From Marsupella aquatica (taxonomy: Eukaryota > Marchantiophyta): a stretch of DNA of 64,000 nt. The stretch is from positions 31,310,001 to 31,374,000 of the forward strand of contig OZ316891.1 in NCBI GenBank assembly GCA_973895155.1. Reading direction: 5' to 3'. The notes beneath the pieces were generated by a model, which was not told the DNA's origin, did no database searches, and saw only the letters and a program-made list of their open reading frames with translations. Positions 33,736 through 47,450 of the stretch are shown in pieces (position 1 is the stretch's first letter; each line of letters begins with the position of its first letter). The position numbers and the translations under genes were made by a program.

Positions 33736-36560
33736 TGGTTTTACAGTAAGGCTACAAGCTATAGAATATGTGATAGGGTACATATTATAGCCAAAGCACA
33801 AAGAGCTTTTTGGCATGGAGCATTAAGGAGAAACAGATTGACTTGAGATTGAGGTTTCTGGCATGGGGGGAGTAAAGGAGAAGTGGTGGACATGAGAAAG
33901 GTTTTGGCCCTTTGCTCCTGAGACTGGAGTTTTCAGTTTTTGGAGGTTAATGTTATATTTTCTTCTCAATTTTTTGCCTATTTTAATGATGTTGGAGGGA
34001 AGAAAAAGGGAGAGTGGGAGGGATGGATGGCAGGGGGCAGGGGGAATAGGGGGCCAAAAAGGTAAATATATATGTTCTCCCTCCATATAGCATGGAGCAA
34101 CCCCCCATGGACCCCACAATGCCCCGATGTTCTTACTTGTCTTGCCCCCCCCCCCCACCCTGTTCGGCCTCACCATGCCAAAGGACATCACTTTCACAAC
34201 AACAACATCGACTAAAATGAGAACATTGCCACACCAACAACCATGCACACAACACTTTTGCAACCATAACATGATTACACGGATGACACAATTGGAACAA
34301 CAACACTTCTGCAACAATCACACGGACATAATGACAATCCAGCTGAAATGACAAGTAACCTGACAACCACAACATAATTGCAAAGATAATCCAATGACAA
34401 GCACAACATAGTGACAATTATAATTGTGCAATGCATGGACATAGGGCTCAAAAGTTAACATTGTCTCCACAACATGTCTTTTCCTTAGTGACTTCCTCCA
34501 CAATGAACATCTTAATTTGCACAATAATTTGTTTCACTTAACCACATCTTTTCCACATTGACATTTTTTGCACAATTGTATCTTTTACACAACTACATCG
34601 TTTATGAAATGACATCTTTTTCACATCAACTTCTTTTTGCATTGACTCTTTTTTGCATTGAGATCTTTAGACAACGACATCTTTTGTGCAATACACAGGT
34701 ATTGAGCTAGTCTTTTATAACATAGCAAGGCCATGTATAAAGCAACTTTGGGGTATGTTATATAGGCCCAAAGGGCTTTGCATATAGGCTGAAACAACGT
34801 GTTAGACTTAACAAAGAGTTTTCAAAAGTCCCCCCGCCAAGTATTTGAGGATACTGGAGGGGGCCATTCATACTTAGGTGGGTTTTTTATTTTACACTAA
34901 GTAGGGCTAGCGACACTGGCTTGGCTGAATTATTACAGGCCAATATTTGGGTGCACCAATGTCTTATATGTTGAGCGAGATGAGGCTACTATGAGTTCAT
35001 TTCTCTGCCCATGTTGCCCAACTCACGCAGAATTATCTTGTTTGTTGCTCATATCTGCCGTGCGAGCATATCAGCATCAATTGGTAGAGGTATAAATTTT
35101 ATTGTTGGAGGTATGGAATTTGGATCGAGTTGGAGAGATCCGTCTGGTTATTGCTAATTGACACTATCAAGGGCATTCCACTATCGGTAGAGGAGAAGTT
35201 CAACAAGATCATGGGTCTGGAATGTTTTAGCTTCTACTGAAGATACTAATTAGCAATCATAAGTATTGTCGTCGGCTCCAGTCAGAACCAGTGATGAGGA
35301 TAATTGGGAGCCAAAAGTTTCTCCCAAGTGTACAGAAGCTGATAGAAGAACCTGTGATCTAGAATACTTGGGAACCAGACATGGGTCCCAAATGTACAGA
35401 AGCTGAGAGGAGGCTCCTTCTGACACTGTAGTGCCAGCAAAGATTCATCCCTGGCATTTGCATGTATAGTCGGATTGTGGAGACTACCTACCTATTAACC
35501 AGCAAACTAAACTGGTATGCCGTGCCTACTCCTGAATAGATTTTTGATGCAATTCGGTAGTAAGATAGGTAGAACACTCCATTCTAAGCGATCGTTGCTC
35601 TTGGCCTTTGGTTCAAAGAATGCCTTTGTTGAGTAGTGGACAGGATTTTGGCTGGTTGGACTTGTACAACTCAGATTGATGACGTTATTGTGTTTAGTGA
35701 CTCTCTGGTCATCTAATTCGAAACCCTTTCACCCTCATCCAGTATCATCAATTATTAAAGTGGTTCATGGAGTTTGACAAGCTTAGAGGGAAGAGGGTGA
35801 ACGGAAATCATCGCTAAGTCCTGAAAAAGGGTTGGTGGTTTTTGGTCTCATGCTCTCCACTACTACAAGAATACTTACCTTCTTGCCATAGACAGAAAGA
35901 AGTCGCACATACATCTAATACCTGGATACTGCCAACGAAGATGACGAGTATGAAGACACGATGCTGAGTATGCAGGTTTGCTAAATTTACAAACCTGACC
36001 AAATCTTCGTTCATTTTCTTTCTCTCAGCCATACAAGCACTGCAATGAATTCATCTAACATGTCCCTGATTCATTGTCATAATATTCCCCTCTTTTTGTG
36101 ACATTTGTCTGTCACAAAGAGCGCACCAAAGTGCAAAACTTAAACGCTTGAAACAATGAGTATCACGATTCAGCACCTGCATCACTCCTACTGTTGTTGC
36201 CGAAGATGTACAATAATGTGATAAGTTGGTTATATAAATTGGAGCTCTGTCGATTGCACTGACAAAGGTGCACAGAAACAAAATCCTGTTGCAGACAGTC
36301 AAACAGTTACCCTATCAATATAAGAACGTGAAACAAATGGGCCAAGCTGAGCCAATCTAAAGAAGATCTAAAGAAGAGATATGCCCTCAAGTAACAGTCT
36401 GTGCGATAAATAGAAACCCCTGCAATTATTATTCGCGGATCATCCAAACAGATCCTCGATTACAAACCAGAATATAGCCAAGCCGATGCACAGTTGCTTT
36501 TGTGAGGAAACTTGTCAGACGTATAGAGGAATGAGTCCAAAACCTTTCACAGCCATTTCA
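33736..36560. other. Intergenic, no gene recognised
   Basis: It contains a run of 12 or more C near 34146-34157 and irregular CA/AC-rich sequence to about 34700. No coding exon, RNA gene or element with defined ends could be supported. The part next to 36560 is presumably the MOB1 3' UTR. Confidence 0.4.
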
Positions 36561-39500
36561 TTAGTAAGGCAACAAGATAGAATCGATGAGTTCCTGCAAT
36601 GGTGCAAGCTCCTTCTTGTCAACTAGCGCAAACTCCTGCAACCAGGTAAAAGAGTGCACAACAGACAAACAGATACTTCAGCCCCACAAGCAGACTTCCA
36701 CGCTAGAACGAATAGGATGCAGAGTTGCACAAACAGAGAACGAGTTCCTGCAAATCATTGACAGCCTGAAAGAGACAGCCCTCACAGATAGGTGACAATT
36801 TTGTGCCCAAGAAATGATCCTAATCACATTCACTTCCTTCTGACTAGTATGACGATACAGATGCACTTTCCTATGCTACCTCCCATACCTTAGTATACTT
36901 TGATATATGTTATACAAAGGTCAATCAAACGATTGAACTTACATAGGTGAAGAGAATGAAGTGCTTGAAGCAGGTGTTCAAATGAGCCTCCTCATTCAAA
37001 CTGACAATCTTTTGGAAATGCGAGTGATATATGTGTGCATAAACACGGAACAAACGTTTGAAAATGGTTCTCACAACATCCTTGAAGTTAACTGGAAAAG
37101 GCGCCCCTGAAATATCCACAAAAACTAGATTAACAAGCTTGAAATCATGATGGTGCAATCAATGACAACTCTTGCACTTCAAATTAGAAAGGTTCAAACC
37201 ATAATCCATTCACGATGCCCAATCCACAAGCAGTTGACATTTCCTTCCACGCTCGTTATAGTTTTATGAGTAAGAATGTGATAAGCTGGTTATGGTGGGA
37301 TAAGCATGGCGGGTCAGGTCGCTACTGCTATGAATTTGGCCCGGGTCCAAATCCTCTATATGCACCTCTCAAGTATTTCATTGTGGTGTGCATGAGTGCA
37401 CGTAAAACTGATACTTTCTCTGACGGATAAGAAGGTTGCAAACAACGTTCTCGCTGCTCCATTTCTATTTTCATCTTTTGAAACTATTTTTCCTGCCTGC
37501 CCTATATTCAGACATATATATCCGTGCGGAGTGCCTGCCCTGGCAACCAAACAAATTCCATTTCCACGATTTTTGGGACTTTCCTTAACATCTCCCAAAA
37601 ACGAAATTTAGAATCATGTGAGAAACTAATAGATCAAAGTCGACAACAGCAACAAGCTTGTTAAAGTGGATACCAAGTTTCTGAGGGAAAATGGACTCGT
37701 CGTCAAGTTGGCCCTCTATCCAATCCATCAAGTACTCCACATATTTTGGAGCTGAGACTTCCAAAGGCTTTTTAATTTGGACTCCGTCTGCCCACCTGTA
37801 CTCGTACCTGCCATTTGCAAGCACTCCTTTCGTCAAAGAATTGTCCGGAAATTTTAAAAACAAAAGCACTGACATCTATTACCATTTGAGCAAATAGGAG
37901 AGACTCAGAAACGCCAGCGACACGACTAAAACCTTTCGCATTACAATTTAAACAAGTTGCTAACAGCCTTGGACTGGACACACAGTGCATAACATGGCAA
38001 ACACAAGAGTAGCTTCACATTTTCTAGAGGGTAACGATCATATAAAGGCGATTCCAATACAGACATATGTTCCAACAGAACGAATAACAAAGATACCAAA
38101 CATCAAGCTCAGAAAATTATGCTCAGAAAATCATGGATACAGGATCATACTTTGGTCCAGCTGACATGGTGGGACAGTTTTCGGAGGTGCAAAACTCTGT
38201 CAAAGTCCCAAACAATAAATTGACCTGGTTGAAGAAATCCACAGCTGCAGTACACCCGACACGGTCAATACTGCTTTCATATCTTGCCTTCAGGGTTGAA
38301 AACCACTCATTATACCCAAATCTATGGAATCCCAATTACTTTAAATTGTTCTCTCGCATGTCATGGTTAGGGACTCTAAAGAGTATACAATCATTCGACC
38401 GATCATTACCTTCGACCTAGGTGGACCAGCTAGATACAGACACAGCACCCATTGTTGAGCATTCAGTTCATTCCTCTGCCAAATGCCAACTTTTGGCCCG
38501 GATTATTCATTCCAAATAGTTAGGATTCTTCCCACCCTAGAGCCGTGCTGCAAGCCGAAGTCTTGTTGATGCCATCAGTCTCTAATGGCATTTGGGTTCA
38601 TTTGGTCCTAATTATTCTCCACGAGCTGGGACTCTTCCCACCCTAGGGCCGGGCTTGCCAGGTCCTGCCTATCTGCTGGCCTGTCTTCTCAAGTGAATGG
38701 AGTGGTCTAATTGCCTTCATGGACAGTTTCTGCACAATTTTCCCCTCTTCCTGCAGTTTCTGCTCAGACTTTTAACTTTCATTGCTGCAGCCCAAGAGCT
38801 CCTATTGCTGTTGTAGCGTCTGCCACCTGAACGACTGGCAGCGATATTTCAACTTTAAAGGGCCACCTATCTGTCCCACCCTCCCAAGGCATAGCTGAAG
38901 ACAAGGCCTTGATACTGTTGCATTCTAGCCACAACATAAACAATTGATCAACAGAAGACAATTGTAATTTTGGATCAGAGGTCTCTACTACACATGCACT
39001 CCTGGACATGTGTTAAAACTCTAGGTCTGGTGGAGCTCTCTAGTCTTTACCCTGTACCCTAACCTTTTCCTTATCAGAAGAATTGAAAGCCGCCAGCATT
39101 GCGAATGACCAGCATCTACGGAGGAGTGTTGCAAAAACAATACACGCAATCCCATGCTGGAAATTGAATATCGTCTTCTCCGTCCGAACATCTCGGCTAC
39201 GGCCATCCCGTTGTCACCTTGAGCCGAATTGCCATTACTGAATGCTTGTTTCATATATTGATCTTCTGCGGTGAGCCCTTCTAAAGTGAGATACCAAGGC
39301 CAATTCAGTGGAGGAGAGAGGGTCTGTCGTAACAGTACCTAAACTTCGACAACAGACGATAGGAACGATGTACAATCGTAGACAAAGTGATAAAGAACTA
39401 CCATAAATATGGTCATTTGGTATCATACGTCTTCGCAGGGACGGAGAGAGATGTAGGTGATATTATACAGTCAGCAATCCAACTCTATCTCCGGACGTAA

Positions 39501-40794
39501 CTCCCAGAGCTTTATCCAAAGTCATGAATTCTAGTGCCGGGCAGACATTGGCCCGATTAAGTTATTGAGCAGCTTAGCTGAAGCAAGTGATAAGCGGCTT
39601 AAGCAAGTGATAAGCGGCAAGTTTTGCAGACATTTAGGTAGTTACAGTTTCACGGTGATCTGTCTATCTCTCTAACTCAACTGGTCAGATCATCAGACAC
39701 ATAGCTGTAATCAACGAGAATCTGATCGCAATTTTTCTGGTTACAACTACGTGTCTATTGACTCAACGAATACGACCATGTTGCACTTACTTAAACGGAC
39801 ACTGAGAAAATTTACTCATAGTTTTCCCATACGAGATATCCTAGCCGTATAAAAATTAATAGAACGATTGGCGACATAGAATCTGCCTGTGCCAAATTGC
39901 GAGTGAGAATTCGAGAAGGTACGGAGACATACTGTTGACAGCCAGCCATTCGTAGAGATCCTCTCCAGCTGGGAGGCGGACAGCCTCCCTCAAGTTACCA
40001 CTTCCGAGAGTGGCATCGATGTGTTTCCGTAGCTGTGCTCCCTACATCAGCCACAAAGCTCCAGAATCACGAGGATATCCAAATAGCAAGCAAACTGATC
40101 CGTGATGATGAGGGGCGGTTGGCAGCCATCGACACCTGAACAAGTTCTAAAAGCATGATGGCATTCGATGACAAATAGCATAGCAGCAAAAAGGATGGAA
40201 TCAAATATACACGAGATTTAGTCCGATAACGATCGCAACGGATCGAAAATTAGAGATGCCATTCTTGCAAACGAAGAGCACGCAGATTTTGGCATTAGAT
40301 GTATTTTTCTTACTACTACACTAGAAATAGCACAGAATCCAGGAAACTCCTCCCTTGCAGCATGAAGTTGTGCTCTCGCACAATGTGCTTGACGGGATAT
40401 GAAGAATCATCCTGCCCTTCCCACCCTTTGCAGCCCACATGACCCAATAAAATCCACACGCAGAGAAGACGCCTGATTCGTAAGAACACAACGACTAACA
40501 GTAACCTCACCTTACTCCCAGAAGGGCCACTCTTTTTCGGGCGAAATGTCCGTTGATTCCTGCAACCGCAAAATAGACCGATTTTGCTTCAGATTAAGAT
40601 TAGCAGAGTGCAGTCTTCCAAAGGACCGGAAAAAAAGAAAATCCCGATGTTCATGTAAGCATAGCCAACGTTCAGCACAAACGACTTGGGAGAGCAGATC
40701 ATCCAAAGCAGGAATTACGTGCAAAGAAAACACGCGACAACGCGGCACACAGCGGTGGAGACGCAGAAGACCTGCCCAGCCCAAAGAGGCTCAT
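36561..40794 (-). CDS. MOB1: MOB1 kinase activator (215 aa, 7 exons)
   Basis: Minus-strand exons 40794-40772, 40559-40511, 40041-39933, 38244-38151, 37807-37674, 37106-36943 and 36635-36561 join with GT-AG borders and matching phases into 215 residues, the usual MOB1 length. The first exon is only 23 nt (MSLFGLG plus part of an Arg codon). Family sequences run in order: [120 protein letters not shown]. The zinc ligands Cys79, Cys84, His161 and His166 are present. MOB1 binds and activates NDR/LATS-type AGC kinases under Hippo/MST-like kinases, and in plants it affects growth and cell division. Nothing appears missing. Confidence 0.97.
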
Positions 40795-41500
40795 AGCGCG
40801 AAAGGCGGCCGTTTCTATAAACTTTCGAGAGCGAGCTCCGCACTGGAGAATTCTAGCACCCCCCGCCGCCCAAATCTTTCAATTTCCGCTCTCTTCCAAG
40901 CGATCCACAGCTTCCTCTCACTCGCGCTGCTCGAGAGTCCCCGAACTTCGAATCCTCGATCCCCCTCCTCTCCTCCCTCCCTTCTCTTCTTCCCTAATAA
41001 ACTCCCATCCGGCCCCGAAGGACCACCCGCACTAATGAACTTGCCTCCTCAGCTACTTCAATGGCTGCACACGCCCAGTGCTCCGACACAGCCTTCGCCC
41101 TCACCCGTGCTATTGATCTCCGCTCTCTGTCCCACGACACTGCTTCGCCATCATCACGCGCATCGCTCCGACGGCAACTTCCATTCCGCTGCAGCTCTCG
41201 CCACTTTGTCAATGACTCAATGCTCTATTGCTCTCGCTCTTCCTTTCCTTCCATATTGCAATCACAACATTTCGGTACATGTCGAGTGCAATAAATTGTG
41301 TGTCAATGCAGCGCTGAGCGTGAGATGCTGCCCGCTGCCCGCTTCCCGCTGCCCGCTGCCCGCTGCCGGCACAAAACTCCACTACACTACACTGCTCTAC
41401 TGTATTAATGAATTAATTGTATTGTATGTATTATATTATCGTGTACTGTACTGTATTTGAGTAGCGACCAACTTTGGGTACTCAAGTGTTTGATTTAAAA
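40795..41500 (-). promoter_or_regulatory. Probable MOB1 promoter and 5' leader
   Basis: A GC-richer, pyrimidine-biased segment lies immediately upstream of the MOB1 ATG. A long plus-strand frame here has no domain and overlaps MOB1 exons 1 and 2 in antisense, so it is not called. A CCCGCTG heptamer repeat (41327-41370) and an AT-rich TGTAT-type stretch (about 41397-41455) occur upstream. Confidence 0.4.
41327..41370. repeat. CCCGCTG heptamer microsatellite, about 6 copies
   Basis: GCTGCCCGCTGCCCGCTTCC and following bases show a seven-base period with one variant unit. Confidence 0.85.
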
Positions 41501-42384
41501 AAAAAAACCATTGAAAAGGAGCATTTTGCTTGAGTTTGGTCTCTGGGTGATTTTACTTTCGGTCCTTGATCAGTTTCTATTTGGCCAGTTTTACTCCCAT
41601 TTTTTACTGGGTTTTACTATTCTCATAAGTAAAGTGCTCCTTTCAAGAGAAATGGGTAGACAGAAAGCAGAAGGGCGGGGCTCAAATGTGCATGGGTTCA
41701 AGGCTCAAAACTTCAAACCTCTCCTAGCTCACTCAGAGAAACTTTTATACATTAACGTCTGGTAACATGAGATTGTGGGTCATAGTGCCCCACAAAATGA
41801 GTGCTTAGCTAGTTTGAGGGGGCCATTATTGCTCATAATGCCCTTGTAACATGGCTCTAATACACTTGAAAGGTCTAAGGTGATTTTTGTTTTCACTGTT
41901 TTGAGTAAAAAGTAGAGGAGAATTTTGATAATACCCAAATCTGGACTCTCCATTCTTCTCCTTAAAGCACCAAGAATTACAAAGAAAATACTCACAAAGT
42001 GCATTAACTTTGTTGTAGAGTCCATACCCCATTCTTGCCAAGGGGTGTGGCACAAAGGAAGTGTACTGTTCTTGGGAGTGTACAGTTTGACGCTTATCTT
42101 TGTCAACCACAACAAGGGTAGAGGGCAAACAAGGGCGAATGGAAATCAACGCCAAAACGTTGGTGTATAGGAAAGCCTTCTTATGAGGCATTGTCCTGCA
42201 TCAAGCCCAAAGTGCGTTCTGGGGGCATTGCTTTGGTGAAAGGGCTTTAGGGTGCTTGGAGTCTGACTTAGTCATTTTGGAATATTAGATAGCTAAAAGC
42301 CTGGATGTTCACACACTTGCCTATAGCCATACACCATACAACTGCATTGCAAAGTACAAACAAAAAATCCCTGGAGGGCATTAA
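41501..42384. other. Intergenic, no gene recognised
   Basis: No coding or structural signal that I can support. Confidence 0.35.
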
Positions 42385-42590
42385 GTGGTTTCAGCCAGTT
42401 GGCCACTGGATGAGCCTGGGACCTCTCAGTTGCAGGTTCAATCCCCCCCTCAACTCTACACATGGAGTCAATTATGGGGGGAGGGTCTCTGTGTGCCGGA
42501 TGGGTTGTTAAAGTATCTTGCCAGTCGCGATAGAAACCTACTCTTCAGGGCCTCATTCAGGGCTACTGTCTAGAGTGAATTTGTAGACCC
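42385..42590 (+). mobile_element. Candidate tRNA-derived SINE
   Basis: A perfect RNA polymerase III B box, GGTTCAATCCC (42435-42445), follows an A-box-like TTGGCCACTGG (42399-42409, nine of eleven consensus positions) at near-tRNA spacing. No tRNA cloverleaf can be drawn, and a non-tRNA body follows, as in SINEs. The ends and target duplication were not found, so the extent is a guess. Confidence 0.45.
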
Positions 42591-44650
42591 TGACTCTAAG
42601 GGAATAACTAAATGTGCATACAGAAAATAGACATGCGACCAAAGGTGAACATGAAATAATAAGGAACGTTTTTTTACAATGTTGTTTTTTTGTCTCATCT
42701 CTATTTACTTTCAAGTGAGGGGTAATCAGGCTAGTAGACAGTAGTAGACTGTATCTGCATCCTCCCAGTAAGAAGGCCGCAACATGCACTTATACTTGGT
42801 ATGCAATACGATATAAGTTTTATCTTGGATTATTGAAAGTTGCACTTGACCAGTAAATGCTATAATGTGCTTACACATAAAGGCATGGTGCACTTCAAAG
42901 TAAAATAATGTGTAATGAGCTTAGGCCCTGTCGGCCTGTTGGGTTGTATTTGGTCTCCCTTGCACAGACTGTAATAGCACCTTATAACAGCCCAAGGCTC
43001 AAGTACATCCCTTACACAGGGGGAACGACTTAGTGAAGTAATGTACTAGTGCAATATTACTTCTATCAAGTATTGCAGCTTTTACTCTAAACAACATGCA
43101 CATGTTGGTATCAATAGATGAAAGGTTTCTATTGGATAAGATTTTCGTATATAGTTACACATTACATGTTTAGCACATACATATTTGTAGTCCACTGAGT
43201 CTGACATGCACTTATAAAATATGCACTTTCCATGGGAAATTTTTTGGATGAAGCCAACTGCATGTGCTAATCCATGTTTAGCACTTATGCACATTGCACT
43301 TAAAAAAAGCTTGACTGCACTGGTTATTACCTTGAACACTGGGTTGGCAACTTTGAGACCCTAGTTGTGAGGGTTAACTCTTAAGTCTTGGTTAACCTCT
43401 CTTAGGCTAATAGACACGAGGATGTCAATGGTGACTAGCCACGACTCTACTTCCTAGCATATAGGGGAGCAAGGAAGTGCTCCAAGACCTGAGCCTCATG
43501 TTCATTGTTGAAGGAGCAAGGTAGGTGTTAGGTGGAGCATTCTTGGAGAGCTTTACTTGGAGGCTTAATGTGACTATTGTTTGAAAAGCTTAGGAAAGCT
43601 CTAGCATTCCGTGGACGTAGCCTTGACAAAGGTGAACCACATATCTCGTGCTTGTTGCTTGTCCCATGTGTGTATCATGTCGCTGGTTCTCCAACACTGG
43701 TACAGGGTCCCCCTGCTGGATCCTTGAGTGGTATCATCCCCCCTCATGGGTTACAATAACTGTCTAGTGATGGGTGGATGGGTGGGTCTTCTTTCGATTT
43801 CAAGGCAAAACAAACACACAACCTTTACCCAAAGAGGAGTACACCAGAATCCTCTAGACACTTTGAAAAATTGAGGGGGTGGATTGCCCAGTAGATTGCA
43901 ATCTAGGGGGGTTGACTACAAAATGTATGAACCATGTGCTAGTAAAAATAGGTATGACTGTTTGAGAGACATTCACAAAAGCTTTTTAAAAGCATAGGAG
44001 ATCAAAGATGTAATACACAATCATAAATTAAGAATAATTCTCAAATATATACCCTTTATAAACCAAATTAGATCATTAAAAAACAAAGAAAACCTTGTTA
44101 TAGAATATTTTCAAAGTAAATCTTGAGTATTTAAATTAGACGTGACAGCTCATGATATACACTTAGTTAACCCCTTGAGATTTGCAATGAAGCACACAAC
44201 AAGGATTTGAAGGTGCATGAAAGCTCAAGGCTCATTGATGAGTCTCAATATTGTCTGTTACTGCCATTTTGCAGTAGCAAATATATTATATAGGATTCAG
44301 GTTCCCCAAACTACTTGAAAAAGTTATTTTATTTCATTTAATGAAAAACATTTATAGGCGTAATTTGGAGAGTTAGAGTTAAACTGTACGATGGCCTAGT
44401 TTGGTTTGGAGATACCGAATAAGTTAACAAAGGACACCAATGACAGATTCACATATTTGAAGACCTCATGAGTGGAAAAGAAAGAAGAACTCAAAGACTT
44501 CCTTGAAAGATGTTGTGCTCGCCTTCAACTACCTTGTTCTTGACTTTGGGGTTACTTGGGTTTCCGCCCTCTTAACTTGCCTCTTAATTGTACTTGTCAT
44601 GTCAAAAGAGCAATTATCTTCCTTTATAATAGGTCTTGCCATTGCTTAAC
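42591..44650. other. Intergenic, no gene recognised
   Basis: Mixed AT-rich DNA with short frames only. Confidence 0.35.
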
Positions 44651-44981
44651 TGTTGAGTATAGACGACAATCACAACGGTGAGCACATGACACATCGATCC
44701 AATGCGCAAGTAGTCAACACAAGAGATACGTGGTTCACCTCCTCGAGGCTACTTCCATGGGAACACACAAGAGAGTTTTACTGAACAAACCAAGTATCCA
44801 TAATGTAAGCTCTCCTCATCTCTCAAGTGGCTTCGTAACAATGAGCCTTAGTTCCACTTATCCTAACAAGCACTACTTAGGATATAGTGTGTAACTTAGT
44901 TCACCTAACCATGTTTTGACTATGGTTAGCCTAACAATGGTTACTTGTTGGAACCCTAGACGTAGGAGTAAATATCTAACA
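44651..44981 (-). repeat. Diverged solo LTR related to the copia family
   Basis: It runs TGTTGAGTATAGACGACAAT to AATATCTAACA over 331 bp. It shares the ends and the phrases TACGTGGTTCACCTCC and CGTAACAATGAGCCT with the LTRs at 14460, 22438 and 33387, but has many substitutions and indels. Flanks TTAAC (44646-44650) and TTTAC (44982-44986) fit a 5-bp duplication with one mutation. No internal domain is adjacent. It belongs to an older copy or sister subfamily. Confidence 0.82.
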
Positions 44982-46599
44982 TTTACCTCAGATATGCACT
45001 CCTACACATATAGTAAACCAGCAGCCGTTTAGTTATCCTTTTGCACACATGTCTATCACCTCATGAAGGTCTTACTCCAACAAGTGGAACCTCAAGCAAA
45101 TGTTCTTCTTGATCTTAGCCTGTAGGTGGTATTTCCAAAACTCTTATGCCAGTCCTATGGTTTGCACTTGTTCTACTGTCTATCAAATGGCTCTAGGGTC
45201 CTATTCCCAGTCCTACTCCAAACTCCCCTCTCCTCCTTCCTTCTTCTTCAATTCAATCTCTCAGCTTTCTTGAGTAATGATGTACAACTGAGAAAATATG
45301 TGGTACTGATCTTGCCCTCTTGTTGACTTTCACTTTTTCTATCTCACACTTTGTTGCAGACATCTCTATCACTCCACTAGATCCAAGACCTTGCACACTA
45401 GTCCATGGCCTTTGCGACAACTTCTGATCAAAACACTACTTTGATTTATCTCAATGTTGTGTCAATCAAAAGACCCTCACTCCGTTCTAGGTACCTCCTA
45501 GTGCTGCCAATTTGAAGAAATTCTAAATTCTATCAATATTCTATCTAGAACGGAGCGCATGTCAGCTCCACTTTGCACCCCAGCTACATTAATAGTCTTG
45601 TCCCATTCCCTGTCCCACTCACTACTCCTCATTCCTGTCCTGTGGTGAAGAGTGTACTCACCACCCTTAGTGGAGCTCAAGCCCATTCCTTGGTGAAAAT
45701 GAAGTTGTGCACTTTGTAATGACTCTTTAGGTGCACTTGTGATTTAATGTGCATGGAGAAACAAAGAGTTGGCATGGGAGATTTGTGGGTGATAGGGAAA
45801 CAGCTGGGTGAAGTGGAATGCCCCCTACAAGAACCTAGGGTGACACAGAAAATGGGTCATACGGTAAATGGGAATCTATCTGTCCATGTGCAGGGAGAAA
45901 TACACAGCAATGGGGGAAATTGCCAGGTTAAGTGAAATGCCCCCCTCAAGAACCTAGGGTGGCAATGGCCAGGTGATAGGAGAGATGATCAGGTGACAGG
46001 GAAAACAGTGGGGCAAAGCAAAATGGACAGTTAATTATACATTTGTATCAGAAATAACAAAAGAGTATACACTTCTGGGTGGGACTAACATTTTTATTGA
46101 AGAATAATAAATAAGAAAGCTCAAAACTCCTGGAAGGGCAAGTGAGTCGCTAAACTTGCAAGTGAGCCAGTAACCTTAAAAAATTCAGAACTCTCTCAAT
46201 TCTTGATGAAAAAGCAGAGATATGCTAGGAATATTCCTGTCTAATTTTACTAGATTAATTCTTACCGTTAGATCTCCCCAGATTTTAAGGGTGACTATCA
46301 GATTCTGGCTAAGGGGTTTGTGCCTATGTGGGAAACTGGCTACTGGACCATGGAAAATCTACCAAATTTTAGTCAAACCTAGGGAATGCTTCTTAACGAG
46401 GTGGAATCTAGCAAGTTTTTGCCACTAAAAAAAGCTGGTGGGAAGGTCCATGGGGTTACATGGTTCACGAGCTGGGTCCACGGCAGCGCCATTTTTGCTT
46501 TGCTGGGACTAACATCTGTATTGAAACAAAAAAAGAACCTGTACTAACATTTTCATTGAATAAAAAAGGAAAACGAATTCCAAATGCAGCATCATTTTC
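44982..46599. other. Intergenic, no gene recognised
   Basis: A pair of related segments (GAAATGCCCCC with AAGAACCTAGGGTG) lies near 45819 and 45937. Isolated relatives of the array that follows (CTAACATTTTTATTGA) appear near 46087 and 46548. Confidence 0.4.
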
Positions 46600-47450
46600 A
46601 CGTCGATGGGAGTAACATTTTTATTGAGAGAAAAACTAGAAGCTACTAACATTTTCCTTGGCCAATAGTATATAACAAAGAGAAAAAGAAAGCCAAATGG
46701 AACAACAAATCAACCGGATCCCAAACATGATGGGAATAACATTTTTACTGAGAGGAAAAAATGAAGCTACTAACATTTTCCTTGGACAATAATAATACAT
46801 AAAAAAGAAAAAAGAAGGAAAATGGAACAATAAAATACCTCAGTTACCCAACCTGATTCAAACCTGAGTGGGAGTAACATTTTTGTTGTGATAAAAAAAT
46901 GAAGCTACTAACAGTTTCCCTGGACAATAATTATTACAGATAATATATAATACATAAAGAAGAAAAAAAGATAGGAAAAAATGGAACAAGAAACACCTCA
47001 GTTACCCAACCTGAACCCAACCATGATGGGAGTAAGTAACATTTTTGTTGAGAGGAAAAAATGAAGCTACTAACTTGTTCCTTGGACAATAATATTACAT
47101 AAAAAAGAAAAAAAGATAGGAAAAATGGAACAATAAATACCTCAGTTACCCAACCTGATCCCAACCATGATGGGAGTAAGTCACATTTTTGTTGAGAGGA
47201 AAAAATGAAGCTACTAACATTTTCCTTGGACAATGATATTACATTAAAAAAAAAAATAGAAAAAATGGAACAAGAAATACCTCAGTTACCCAACCTGATC
47301 CCAACCTGATCCCAACCTTGATGGGAGTAAGTAACATTTTTGTTGAGAGGAAAAAAATAGCTACTACCAATTTCCTTGGACAATAATAATATCAATATCA
47401 ATAATATATAAAAAAGAAAAAAGAAAGCCAAAATGGAACAATAAAAACCG
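46600..47450. repeat. Satellite-like tandem array, six units of about 125-160 bp
   Basis: Units contain AACATTTTTGTTGAGAGG, AAATGAAGCTACTAAC, TTTCCTTGGACAATAAT, an A-rich stretch and CTCAGTTACCCAACCTGA. The AACATTTTT phrase starts near 46613, 46738, 46877, 47038, 47183 and 47333. Spacing varies because of A-rich indels. Frames here are only the array read through. Confidence 0.9.

Noticed and set aside
35858-35880. CACTACTACAAGAATAC, resembling a CACTA transposon end
   Set aside because: I found no inverted partner and no 3-bp target duplication within the window.
40546-41460. 304-codon plus-strand open frame
   Set aside because: It overlaps MOB1 exons 1 and 2 in antisense, has low-complexity Ser/Pro/Leu composition and ends in a microsatellite and AT-rich repeat. 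No domain is recognisable.
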